Assembly (NCBI GenBank): GCA_020026285.1
Contig: JAHHQS010000087.1
Span: 1 to 16,217, forward strand
From: Parabacteroides sp.
GTDB taxonomy: Bacteria; Bacteroidota; Bacteroidia; Bacteroidales; Tannerellaceae
Direction: 5' to 3'
Length of the DNA stretch: 16,217 bases
The notes under the pieces are model-generated. The model searched no databases. It had not been told where the DNA came from and saw only the letters and a program-made list of their open reading frames with translations. This document shows positions 1 through 6,565 of the stretch, in pieces. The translations under genes were made by a program, and so were the position numbers. Every line of letters begins with the position of its first letter. Positions within the stretch are counted from its first letter, which is position 1.

Positions 1-124
1 CATATATTTATTATTATTAGCATATTTCAATATTATTTAACTATATAAAATTTCTTCGAGAGTTAATATTCTATTCAGAGTACAAATTTCCTTATCTTTA
101 TCGCAAACTAATAAAAACACTACC

Positions 125-367
125 ATGAGCGACACAAATATGAGTAAGGAACTTCAAGATCTGTTGGCTTGGTTCGATGCGTATGAAATAACATTCAATG
201 AGATCAGACTGAACGAATACCAGTACATTTTTAATCTTAAATTATTCATAGAATCCCATCTCGTTGCAATCAGGACGCATTGGTTCAACCCTACCTTTGC
301 GACGGAAATCAAGAATATGATAAAATTGAAAAAAGTGTTAGAAGAACACGATAACAAAAATCATTAA
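125..367 (+). CDS. Small hypothetical protein (80 aa)
   Basis: I do not recognise this protein. It starts MSDTNMSKELQDLL and is predicted mostly helical and soluble, with no signal peptide or membrane segment. The last third is charged and Lys/Glu-rich (KNMIKLKKVLEEHD). A second ATG six codons in (140) is an alternative start. A TATCTTTA box at about 97-104 is one base off the Bacteroidetes -7 consensus, but no convincing -33 element precedes it. The stop lies 19 nt before the next plus-strand gene, so the two are probably co-transcribed. It sits at the inner end of an integrated element and converges on the recombinase gene, so it is likely accessory cargo. That it is expressed is inferred only from spacing and an uninterrupted frame. 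Confidence 0.55.
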   Translation: MSDTNMSKELQDLLAWFDAYEITFNEIRLNEYQYIFNLKLFIESHLVAIRTHWFNPTFATEIKNMIKLKKVLEEHDNKNH

Positions 368-386
368 ACACTAAATATTTATAGTT

Positions 387-827
387 ATGAAAAATTTTTT
401 CATTTTTATTTCAGGAGCAATTGTCGGTGCAGTGCTGATGTGCGTTATTGCTTATTTTATCTCTTATGGAGGAAATACCAACAATGGAATTACATTCTTT
501 GAACAGGCCGGGGAATGTATTAGTGAAAATGAATTGCAAGTTATTCAAGTAGTAAATGAAAACGCGGCAATCGCCGTTGAGTATGAAAAAGAAATGGTGC
601 CCCATATTGATCCGGTCACTGGAGATGTGGTCCGAAAAGAACAAAGAGCTTCTGTTTCTACAGACCTAACAGTCTTAATTTATAATGAAGAGGGTAATAC
701 TTATTATGACAGTCAATACATTTCTCTTCCTGAAGGAAAATGTTTTAGACAAGTCGGAACATATAGATACGTTTCTAATGCCAATAATGTGAAAACTATT
801 CCCATTGTTGAAATATTAGATAAATAA
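387..827 (+). CDS. Membrane-anchored hypothetical protein (146 aa)
   Basis: No family is recognised. Residues 4-27 form one hydrophobic helix (FFIFISGAIVGAVLMCVIAY), a signal anchor or uncleaved signal peptide, with no lipobox. The remaining ~115 residues should lie outside the inner membrane and alternate in a beta-rich pattern (QVIQVV, AIAVEY, LTVLIYN, KTIPIVEI), as in a small beta barrel. Two cysteines in this part, C44 and C119, could form a disulfide. The gene follows the 80-aa gene by 19 nt and ends just before a strong hairpin terminator shared with the converging recombinase gene. Its place beside the integrase marks it as probable island cargo. The function is unknown. Confidence 0.7.
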   Translation: MKNFFIFISGAIVGAVLMCVIAYFISYGGNTNNGITFFEQAGECISENELQVIQVVNENAAIAVEYEKEMVPHIDPVTGDVVRKEQRASVSTDLTVLIYNEEGNTYYDSQYISLPEGKCFRQVGTYRYVSNANNVKTIPIVEILDK

Positions 828-831
828 TAAT

Positions 832-862
832 AAGGCTGCCGATTAAGACAGCCTTTATTTTT
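832..862 (+). terminator. Rho-independent terminator between convergent genes
   Basis: Arms aaggctg (832-838) and cagcctt (849-855) are perfectly complementary around a 10-nt loop and are followed on the plus strand by TATTTTTAT. It ends the two-gene plus-strand unit. The hairpin can also fold in the opposite direction and may end the recombinase transcript, although the T-tract is poorer on that strand. Confidence 0.85.
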
Positions 863-2105
863 ATCCCCATCGGAGCATTATATCCTGACGCATCTCTATG
901 TATTCCTTATATTGTTCAGGATTGTCTATGTACTCAAGAACACGAGATATAGCCATATCTGCTTGTTTCTGTCGAACTCTTGTGTAATATCTGATTACTC
1001 CCTTGCTCTTGTCCGAATGTCCTAGACAATAATCTATAACACCATCGGGAATGCCTATCTCAGACGCATACTGGGCAAAAGATTTGCGAGCCGAATAGAA
1101 CACCACCTTTTCTGTAATTCCAAGCTTTTCAGCCATAGAATCAAGAGTCCTAGTCATGTAGCGATAGAAGTTGGAATAACTGAACTTGTAGCCAAAGTCA
1201 AGCTTTCCCGTATTTTTGTTCATCCAAACATTAATGATCTCTTTGGCTGGTCCAGGAATGGTAAATGAAATAATGTTTCTTCCTTGAGTGGTTGTTCTGG
1301 TCTTCTTCCGGACATACTCCAACACTTCCACTCCTTTGAAGTTTATATCCAGTATATCCACCATATTCATTCCACCGAGATAGAATGACAGACAGAACAG
1401 ATCACGAGCCACGCGGTATTTCTTTTCCTTCAATTCAGAGAATCTTATCTTGTTGAAATTATTGAGTGATAAATCCACCTCTCTGACGGGAGCTGTTGCT
1501 ATCTTGAAATTGAGGAAAGGATGAATATCATAGCTTACCATCCTTCTTTTTATTCCCTTATTGATAATCGTCTTCGTCTGTCGCATCAGCATACTGTTGG
1601 TTGTCTCCCCTATTCCTTTCTTGTTTCTAAGGAATCTGGAATAACCGTCTATCATTTCCGGAGTGATGTCGGCTAGAAGAATTTCACCTCTGATATATTC
1701 AGAGAAGTATCTGTTGTTTCTCTCGATCATCTTTGAATAGCCTATACTCCCCGACTCTTCCAGTTCTTTAACATAGTCAAGGCTTACGCGCTGGAAGGTT
1801 GCATCCCCTTCCGTCACTCCGTTAACGAGGATATTCTTTAATTGAGTACAGTCATATAGTTCCTGATGCTTTATTGCATCCAGTTTGTCCTGATATTCGT
1901 TGATAAGGCTGCGAAGCTTTCGGTTGATAGTGGCAGCTTCCGGATGTCTTACGACTTGTCCGTTTCTGAACTGTGATTCCGAGTCAAGAATAAATCGGGT
2001 AATTATGAAAGCTGTTTCATGCTTGTGACAGACTGCGACTCTGATTTTATGTCTGCCATCCTTCAATGCTTTCGATTTTAAGATAAGTAATTTTAGAGTA
2101 GCCAT
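861..2105 (-). CDS. Tyrosine-type site-specific recombinase (integrase)
   Basis: A 414-aa protein that should integrate and excise the mobile element at the adjacent tRNA-Arg. The frame extends 11 codons further upstream to a GTG (2138), but the ATG at 2105 (MATLKLLILKSK) matches the usual start of Bacteroidetes integrases. Layout in ATG numbering: N-terminal arm-binding domain about 1-95, SAM-like core-binding domain about 107-200, catalytic domain about 215-380. Catalytic features visible are R340 and K341 in SARKSF, H363 in LGHSDKS, and the probable nucleophile Y374 in RYYTRV. The box I arginine is replaced: the motif reads FYLGGMN where many relatives have FYxRGM. The first His of box II is Tyr (FYSARKS). 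CTnDOT-type Bacteroides integrases also lack Arg I, so this need not mean inactivity. The gene points away from the tRNA 3' end, the typical island orientation. Confidence 0.93.
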   Translation of the reverse strand: MATLKLLILKSKALKDGRHKIRVAVCHKHETAFIITRFILDSESQFRNGQVVRHPEAATINRKLRSLINEYQDKLDAIKHQELYDCTQLKNILVNGVTEGDATFQRVSLDYVKELEESGSIGYSKMIERNNRYFSEYIRGEILLADITPEMIDGYSRFLRNKKGIGETTNSMLMRQTKTIINKGIKRRMVSYDIHPFLNFKIATAPVREVDLSLNNFNKIRFSELKEKKYRVARDLFCLSFYLGGMNMVDILDINFKGVEVLEYVRKKTRTTTQGRNIISFTIPGPAKEIINVWMNKNTGKLDFGYKFSYSNFYRYMTRTLDSMAEKLGITEKVVFYSARKSFAQYASEIGIPDGVIDYCLGHSDKSKGVIRYYTRVRQKQADMAISRVLEYIDNPEQYKEYIEMRQDIMLRWG

Positions 2106-2121
2106 ATTGTATAAAATTAAA

Positions 2122-2158
2122 GGACACGCATTCGACACGCATTTGTGTCCAAATTTGG
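2122..2158. repeat. Short repeat cluster upstream of the integrase start
   Basis: GACACGCATT occurs twice in direct orientation (2123-2132 and 2134-2143), one helical turn (11 bp) apart. The pair is bounded by an inverted repeat GGACAC (2122-2127) and GTGTCC (2145-2150), and is followed by a perfect 10-bp palindrome CCAAATTTGG (2149-2158). The cluster lies between the integrase start and the tRNA, where arm-type integrase or excisionase sites or an operator would be expected. That role is inference. Confidence 0.4.
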
Positions 2159-2200
2159 AACATTTTTCCTTTTTTTTAAACTGCTACTGAGTTGCGGGTA

Positions 2201-2254
2201 TAAAAAAAGACGAAAGTATATTACTGAAAATCAGTTAATTATATACTTTCGTCT
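2201..2254 (-). terminator. Terminator of tRNA-Arg
   Basis: A perfect 14-bp stem is formed by 2208-2221 and 2241-2254, with a smaller inner hairpin (ACTGA/TCAGT, 2223-2227 and 2231-2235) in the loop. Read on the minus strand, the stem is followed directly by a run of seven T. It lies 4 nt past the tRNA 3' end and insulates the tRNA from the integrase gene. Confidence 0.9.
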
Positions 2255-2258
2255 GAAG

Positions 2259-2332
2259 TGATCGGGCTGGGATTCGAACCCAGGACCCACAGCTTAGAAG
2301 GCTGTTGCTCTATCCAGCTGAGCTACCTGACC
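2259..2332 (-). tRNA. tRNA-Arg (anticodon TCT)
   Basis: A complete 74-nt cloverleaf folds on the minus strand, without an encoded CCA. The D stem is GCTC/GAGC. The anticodon stem is ACAGC/GCTGT with loop CTTCTAA, giving anticodon TCT (2296-2298), which reads AGA. The T arm is CTGGG-TTCGAAT-CCCAG and the discriminator base is A (2259). The acceptor stem pairs GGTCAGG (2326-2332) with CCCGATC (2260-2266), which leaves a G2-U71 wobble and an A5xC68 mismatch. The other stems are perfect. The 3' end faces the integrase, so the 3' half is the likely attachment site, and the imperfect acceptor stem may reflect replacement of the 3' end on integration. A good promoter precedes it and a strong terminator follows. 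Confidence 0.96.
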
Positions 2333-2354
2333 ATCCTTATTTCTTAATTGCGTT

Positions 2355-2385
2355 GCAAAGGTAAGGTTTATTTTTGAAACTGCAA
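2355..2385 (-). promoter_or_regulatory. Bacteroidetes-type promoter of tRNA-Arg
   Basis: On the minus strand, TACCTTTG (2356-2363) matches the Bacteroidetes -7 consensus TAnnTTTG. A TTG (2383-2385) lies 19 nt upstream as the -33 element. Spacing and position, about 24 nt before the tRNA 5' end, fit a dedicated tRNA promoter. Confidence 0.75.
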
Positions 2386-2462
2386 GCGTTTAGACTAGTT
2401 TTTTGCTATTTTTTCTCAAAAAAAGATTTTTATTTCAAGTAAAAAGCAACTATTTTCCATAC

Positions 2463-2512
2463 AAAAAAAGGCATTAAAGCTATAAACCAATCATTTATAA
2501 CATCTATGCCTT
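2463..2512 (-). terminator. Terminator of the ettA-DUF1080 unit
   Basis: Arms AAGGCAT (2468-2474) and ATGCCTT (2506-2512) close a long hairpin with a second inner stem TATAAA/TTTATA (2481-2486 and 2494-2499). On the minus strand it is followed by a run of seven T (2463-2469). It lies about 40 nt past the stop of the DUF1080 gene. Confidence 0.8.
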
Positions 2513-2553
2513 CTTTTGTTTTTTTTCTCTTTTTTTCTAAAAAAAAGATTTTA

Positions 2554-3201
2554 TTACCATGGAGTAAGAGTTACATTACGGAATTGAACCGGTCCACCTT
2601 CACTTTGCAATCCGATATAACCTTCTTTTACTTTATTTGTTCCGGTATTCTGATATACACCATTAATATAAACTGTGATCACACCATCTTTAACGAAGAT
2701 ATTAGCTTCATTCCATTCTCCTGGAGTATTTTCTGTTGAATCCGTATTTTTCTTTACTACAGGAAATGCTGGTCGAGGTTGTCCTGGCTTACCTTGAAAT
2801 TCTGCCAAATCAGAACCTCCCAACAAAACGAAGTCTCCGGCATCACCAGCATGCAACTGACATTCCACACCATTAGGGAAAGGATTTTTTAAATCTTCTA
2901 TTGATAAGAAAATACCACTGTTAGCAGTTTTTCCTTCCGGCCAACGCCATTCTACATGCAATTTATAATCAGTATATTTCACTTTAGTATGCATATATCC
3001 AAAAGGCTTACCTGCAATTTGAATCAAACCGTCTTTAACCGAGAATACCTGATCAGCTGGTACAGCATTGTTTTGCACCAGAAATTCCCAATTAGACAAA
3101 TCCTTACCATTAAATAATTTCTCTGTTTTCTGAGCCTGAGCAGACATTCCTCCCAACAAGGAAATGCTTAGTACAGCCATCGCGACTAAATTTTTTTTCA
3201 T
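2554..3201 (-). CDS. Secreted DUF1080 (3-keto-disaccharide hydrolase family) protein
   Basis: A 215-aa protein with a clear Sec signal peptide (MKKNLVAMAVLSISLLGGMSAQA, cleavage after about residue 23), so it is periplasmic or outer-membrane associated. The mature part is a single DUF1080 domain, a concanavalin-like beta-sandwich family that includes 3-keto-disaccharide hydrolases. Typical motifs are LFNGKDLSNWEF at the start, the Trp-rich strand LHVEWRWPEG, NSGIFLS, and the conserved ECQLHAGDAGDFVLLGG core, ending with GYIGLQSEGGPVQFRNVTLTPW. The length suits a single-domain member. No other glycan-utilisation gene (SusC/SusD, sulfatase, glycoside hydrolase) is nearby, so the substrate cannot be inferred. 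It starts 21 nt after the ettA stop and shares its terminator, so it is probably expressed from the ettA promoter. Confidence 0.9.
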   Translation of the reverse strand: MKKNLVAMAVLSISLLGGMSAQAQKTEKLFNGKDLSNWEFLVQNNAVPADQVFSVKDGLIQIAGKPFGYMHTKVKYTDYKLHVEWRWPEGKTANSGIFLSIEDLKNPFPNGVECQLHAGDAGDFVLLGGSDLAEFQGKPGQPRPAFPVVKKNTDSTENTPGEWNEANIFVKDGVITVYINGVYQNTGTNKVKEGYIGLQSEGGPVQFRNVTLTPW

Positions 3202-3222
3202 GGGTAGTAATTTTTATTTATA

Positions 3223-4911
3223 TTAATCAACAATTAATTTACGATAACGCACTCGTTTAGGTTCTTCGTAACCCGATTGCTTACGTTTGAATTCTTCGTA
3301 CTCGGAATAACTACCTTCATAATAAACCACATTCGAATCTCCTTCGAATGAAAGAATATGTGTACAAATACGGTCCAGGAACCAACGGTCGTGAGAAACG
3401 ACAACAGCACAACCTGCAAAGTTTTCCAAACCTTCTTCCAAAGCACGCAATGTATTTACATCAATATCATTGGTTGGCTCATCGAGTAATAAAACATTCG
3501 CCTCTGCCTTCAATGTCAAAGCCAAATGTAAACGGTTTCTTTCACCTCCAGAAAGAACGCCACAAAGCTTTTCCTGATCTGAACCTGCAAAATTGAACTT
3601 CGACAGATATGCTCTTGAATTTATTTCCTTTCCGCCGACACGGATAAATTCATTTCCTCCTGATACAACCTGATAAACAGTCTTGTTCGGATCGATATCT
3701 TTATGAGTCTGGTCAGCATAACCTATGCGAACAGTCTCTCCTACCTCAAATGTACCTTTGTCGATACTTTCAGTTCCCATGATCATTTTGAACAGTGTTG
3801 TTTTACCAGCACCATTTGGACCAATAACTCCGACAATTCCATTAGGAGGCAATACAAAATTCAAATCATCAAACAACAGTTTGTCGCCAAATGCTTTCGC
3901 AACATGCTGTGCTTCGATAACTTTATTTCCCAAACGGGGACCATTCGGAATAAAGATTTCCAATTTAGCTTCTCTCTCCTTCTGATCTTCATTCAATAAC
4001 TTTTCATACGAATTCAAACGAGCTTTACCTTTGGCCTGTCTTGCTTTTGGAGCCATATTAATCCATTCCAGCTCACGTTCCAAAGTCTTACGGCGCTTAC
4101 TAGCCTGCTTTTCTTCCTGAGCCATTCGCTTTGTCTTCTGATCAAGCCAGGAAGAATAATTTCCTTTCCAAGGAATACCTTCACCACGGTCAAGTTCAAG
4201 AATCCATCCAGCCACATGATCCAAGAAATAACGGTCGTGTGTAATACAGATAACGGTTCCTGCATACTGCTGTAAATGCTGTTCCAGCCAGTCAATTGAT
4301 TCGGCATCCAGATGATTGGTCGGTTCATCAAGCAATAAGACATCGGGCTGTTGTAATAACAAGCGACAAAGAGCGACACGACGACGTTCACCACCGGAAA
4401 GGGTATCAACCACCTGATCTTCGGGAGGACAACGCAACGCATCCATAGCACGTTCCAGCTTGGTATCCAGATTCCAGGCATCTGTTGCATCAATTTTATC
4501 CTGCAATTCTGCCTGACGATTAATCAAAGCATCCATTTTATCAGGATCTTCCAGCACTTCCGGATCACCAAAACGTTCGTTCACTTCTTCGTATTCTTTC
4601 AATATATCAACAATCTCCTGAACTCCTTCCTGAACAACTTCTTTGACGGTCTTACCTGGAGCCAATTTTGGATCCTGTTCCAAATATCCTACTGAATAAC
4701 CTGGTGAGAAAACCACATCTCCCTGATATTCTTTATCCAGACCTGCTATGATTTTCAGCAAAGTTGATTTACCAGAACCATTCAAACCGATGATGCCAAT
4801 TTTAGCACCATAGAAAAATGACAAGTAAATATTTTTCAAGACTTGTTTTTGCGGAGGGAAAATCTTACTCACTCCGACCATTGAGAAAATAATCTTTTTA
4901 TCGTCTGCCAT
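3223..4911 (-). CDS. ettA: EttA, energy-dependent translational throttle ABC-F ATPase
   Basis: A 562-aa ABC-F protein with two ABC domains in one chain and no membrane segment. EttA binds the ribosomal E site and gates the first peptide bond according to the ATP/ADP ratio. Domain 1: Walker A GLNGSGKST (42-50), signature LSGGE (171-175), Walker B LLLDEPTNHLD (from 192), switch His H225. The insert at about 95-135 is the EttA arm. The charged linker at about 255-320, rich in Lys/Arg/Glu, is the P-site tRNA-interacting motif. Domain 2: Walker A GPNGAGKTT (364-372), signature LSGGE (453-457), Walker B LLLDEPTND (from 474), H507. Length and the near-complete match to E. coli-type EttA (about 555 aa), including the arm, favour EttA over ABC-F resistance proteins. 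A good promoter lies 37 nt upstream, and the DUF1080 gene follows after 21 nt. Confidence 0.96.
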   Translation of the reverse strand: MADDKKIIFSMVGVSKIFPPQKQVLKNIYLSFFYGAKIGIIGLNGSGKSTLLKIIAGLDKEYQGDVVFSPGYSVGYLEQDPKLAPGKTVKEVVQEGVQEIVDILKEYEEVNERFGDPEVLEDPDKMDALINRQAELQDKIDATDAWNLDTKLERAMDALRCPPEDQVVDTLSGGERRRVALCRLLLQQPDVLLLDEPTNHLDAESIDWLEQHLQQYAGTVICITHDRYFLDHVAGWILELDRGEGIPWKGNYSSWLDQKTKRMAQEEKQASKRRKTLERELEWINMAPKARQAKGKARLNSYEKLLNEDQKEREAKLEIFIPNGPRLGNKVIEAQHVAKAFGDKLLFDDLNFVLPPNGIVGVIGPNGAGKTTLFKMIMGTESIDKGTFEVGETVRIGYADQTHKDIDPNKTVYQVVSGGNEFIRVGGKEINSRAYLSKFNFAGSDQEKLCGVLSGGERNRLHLALTLKAEANVLLLDEPTNDIDVNTLRALEEGLENFAGCAVVVSHDRWFLDRICTHILSFEGDSNVVYYEGSYSEYEEFKRKQSGYEEPKRVRYRKLIVD

Positions 4912-4947
4912 ATTAAGCTTTTATTGGTAAAATGATTTGTTTATTCA

Positions 4948-4977
4948 CAAAGCTACATAAACTTTTTTAATACACAA
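4948..4977 (-). promoter_or_regulatory. Bacteroidetes-type promoter of ettA
   Basis: On the minus strand TAGCTTTG (4948-4955) matches the -7 consensus TAnnTTTG exactly, and TTG (4975-4977) lies exactly 19 nt upstream. The predicted start of transcription would leave a leader of about 30 nt before the ettA ATG. Confidence 0.75.
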
Positions 4978-5022
4978 CATTCTGTGAAACGAATACTTCC
5001 ATGAATAAATAGATTATAAAAC

Positions 5023-5057
5023 AAAAAATCTCTTCCAGAAAGATTCTGAAAGAGATT
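5023..5057 (-). terminator. Terminator of operon 1 (Xus-like copy 1)
   Basis: Perfect arms AATCTCTT (5027-5034) and AAGAGATT (5050-5057) continue into a further 6-7 pairs (CAGAA/TTCTG plus one G-T), leaving a very small loop. On the minus strand the stem ends in a run of six T. It lies about 25 nt past the stop of the PepSY gene and separates operon 1 from ettA. Confidence 0.9.
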
Positions 5058-5082
5058 GAATAAGTGATTTATCTAAAATTGT

Positions 5083-6546
5083 CTATATTTTCATCTTTCG
5101 TTTTAGATATTTGTATCCCAGCCATGCTCCAGAAAGACAAACGAAACTACATCCGAGACAAAGTACCCAAATACAAATAGTCCATAAAACAGGTCTGTCT
5201 ATAAGCCATTTGATATTCAGGTAATGAATTCCGCTGAATACCCATTTTCTGACCATCTTATTGTTATTCAGATAACGGACATATCCTGTTTTTGGGTTTA
5301 CATAATAACGAGAAGATATGTTGTCGTCGACCAGAATCTTATATACAGGAAGCGTATAACCTGTCGCATGCTTACGTGATAAATAATAATCATCATATTC
5401 ATTCAAAACAGATATATCATATTTGACATCATCTCCATGTATATGTTTCAGTCCGGCAATAACAGTCTCTTGCGGAATATACAATTCCTTAACCTGTGTC
5501 GTTGAAGCATCGATTACCAGTTCTTGATCACCGGCAATTATTTCATAAGCAGGAATATCACGAAAATGTGTCCATCTGACTTCTTTCAAATCCGGATAAA
5601 CAGACTTCAATTGTCGATAATCCAGTTTGTAAGCATTTAATGACAATGATTTCTTTCCCCACATCGATGATTGGCTGAAAATATATTTTCCTTCTGAATC
5701 AATCAGCCACTGAGGTATTCGATTCATTGAAAAATATCCGCTGATACCCCATGCCAACAAAAAGAAAGAGAAAATCAAGCCTACAACATGATGTAAATAG
5801 AACCAACGCTTACGATATGGACTCTCCCATCTCCTGGTCTGTCTGTGACGAACCATCAGTACATAAAATCCGACGAATATTCCTGATAAAGAAGCCAGGA
5901 CACAAAACAAGGCCCCTACTGTTATAAAACCTTTCCAAAGGTCCAAATCCTTACGAACTGCCGGAATATATAATTTATGAGGAATAGCTCCGAACCAAGC
6001 CCAGATTCTTTCACTTCGTGTAGACAACTGCTGAACATCGCCATTCTTTCCAGATATGAACAATTCATGCTTTTCCGAATCGTCAAAATAGAATTTATAA
6101 ATTGGCAAAACTCGTTCATAACGAGAATATAGCACCCATTGGGCACGTTCGTGCAAAGTATCTACTTTCAGAATTGGAGCATTAACCCAATCTTGAGCGG
6201 TCTTCTCTAAATAATCAAAAGTAATCGGTTTTACTTCTGCCAGCGAATCTGTACAACAGAAAGTAAATGTAGAATCGGCTGTTGTCACTGTAGCCAACGT
6301 CTGTTGCTGAAACTGACGAAGATGCAATCTTTTTATTTTTCCACCAGCCTGTCGCTCGATAGTCTGAATATCGGGTAATGAAGAAGGAAGCACCTCCTTC
6401 TTTTCGTATAACTGGTCTTCTGATAAACGCGGAAAAGGATGATAAATCAACACTAATCCTGAAACAAACCACATCAGAAAGAATAAGGCTATTACACAAC
6501 CTGTAATCTGATGCATACTAAAGAAAAAACGAACTCCCCTCTTCAT
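5083..6546 (-). CDS. PepSY-family four-helix inner-membrane protein, XusC-like (copy 1)
   Basis: A 487-aa PepSY-associated transmembrane protein, predicted inner-membrane partner of the outer-membrane receptor. A TTG two codons upstream (6552) opens the same frame, but the ATG at 6546 aligns with the paralogue's start and is preferred. Four helices are visible: about 14-36, 208-232 (ending GIFVGFYVLMV), 249-272 (FYLHHVVGLIFSFFLLAWGISG) and 453-478. Between them lie two periplasmic PepSY-like parts with the repeated pattern K-F-Y-F-D-D ... SGKNGDVQQL and KILVDDNISSRYYVNPKTGYVRYL. Histidines at helix ends (H12, H36, the HH pair in helix 3, and the His of SGIHYLN) are candidate heme or metal ligands. 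In XusC-type proteins such helices are thought to act in reduction of imported ferric siderophores. A Cys-Cys pair (97-98) is shared with copy 2. It is the last gene of operon 1, 19 nt after the lipoprotein gene. Confidence 0.9.
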   Translation of the reverse strand: MKRGVRFFFSMHQITGCVIALFFLMWFVSGLVLIYHPFPRLSEDQLYEKKEVLPSSLPDIQTIERQAGGKIKRLHLRQFQQQTLATVTTADSTFTFCCTDSLAEVKPITFDYLEKTAQDWVNAPILKVDTLHERAQWVLYSRYERVLPIYKFYFDDSEKHELFISGKNGDVQQLSTRSERIWAWFGAIPHKLYIPAVRKDLDLWKGFITVGALFCVLASLSGIFVGFYVLMVRHRQTRRWESPYRKRWFYLHHVVGLIFSFFLLAWGISGYFSMNRIPQWLIDSEGKYIFSQSSMWGKKSLSLNAYKLDYRQLKSVYPDLKEVRWTHFRDIPAYEIIAGDQELVIDASTTQVKELYIPQETVIAGLKHIHGDDVKYDISVLNEYDDYYLSRKHATGYTLPVYKILVDDNISSRYYVNPKTGYVRYLNNNKMVRKWVFSGIHYLNIKWLIDRPVLWTICIWVLCLGCSFVCLSGAWLGYKYLKRKMKI

Positions 6547-6565
6547 TTCCAACTTATTCTATTAT

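Noticed and set aside
2106..2138. GTG start extending the integrase by 11 residues
   Set aside because: The extension is encoded by the repeat cluster upstream and does not resemble integrase N-termini. The ATG at 2105 fits the family.
2506..2739. 77-codon plus-strand open frame starting in a T-rich stretch
   Set aside because: It begins inside the terminator of the DUF1080 gene and runs antisense to its conserved coding region. It is Phe-rich only because the DNA is T-rich.
4014..4493. 159-codon frame on the same strand as ettA
   Set aside because: It lies wholly inside the conserved ABC domain 1 and linker of ettA in another frame, and its residues (Trp/Met-rich) resemble no protein.
3223..4911. 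ABC-F antibiotic resistance protein
   Set aside because: The EttA arm and full-length match to the translation factor, with housekeeping context, favour EttA over a resistance-type ABC-F.
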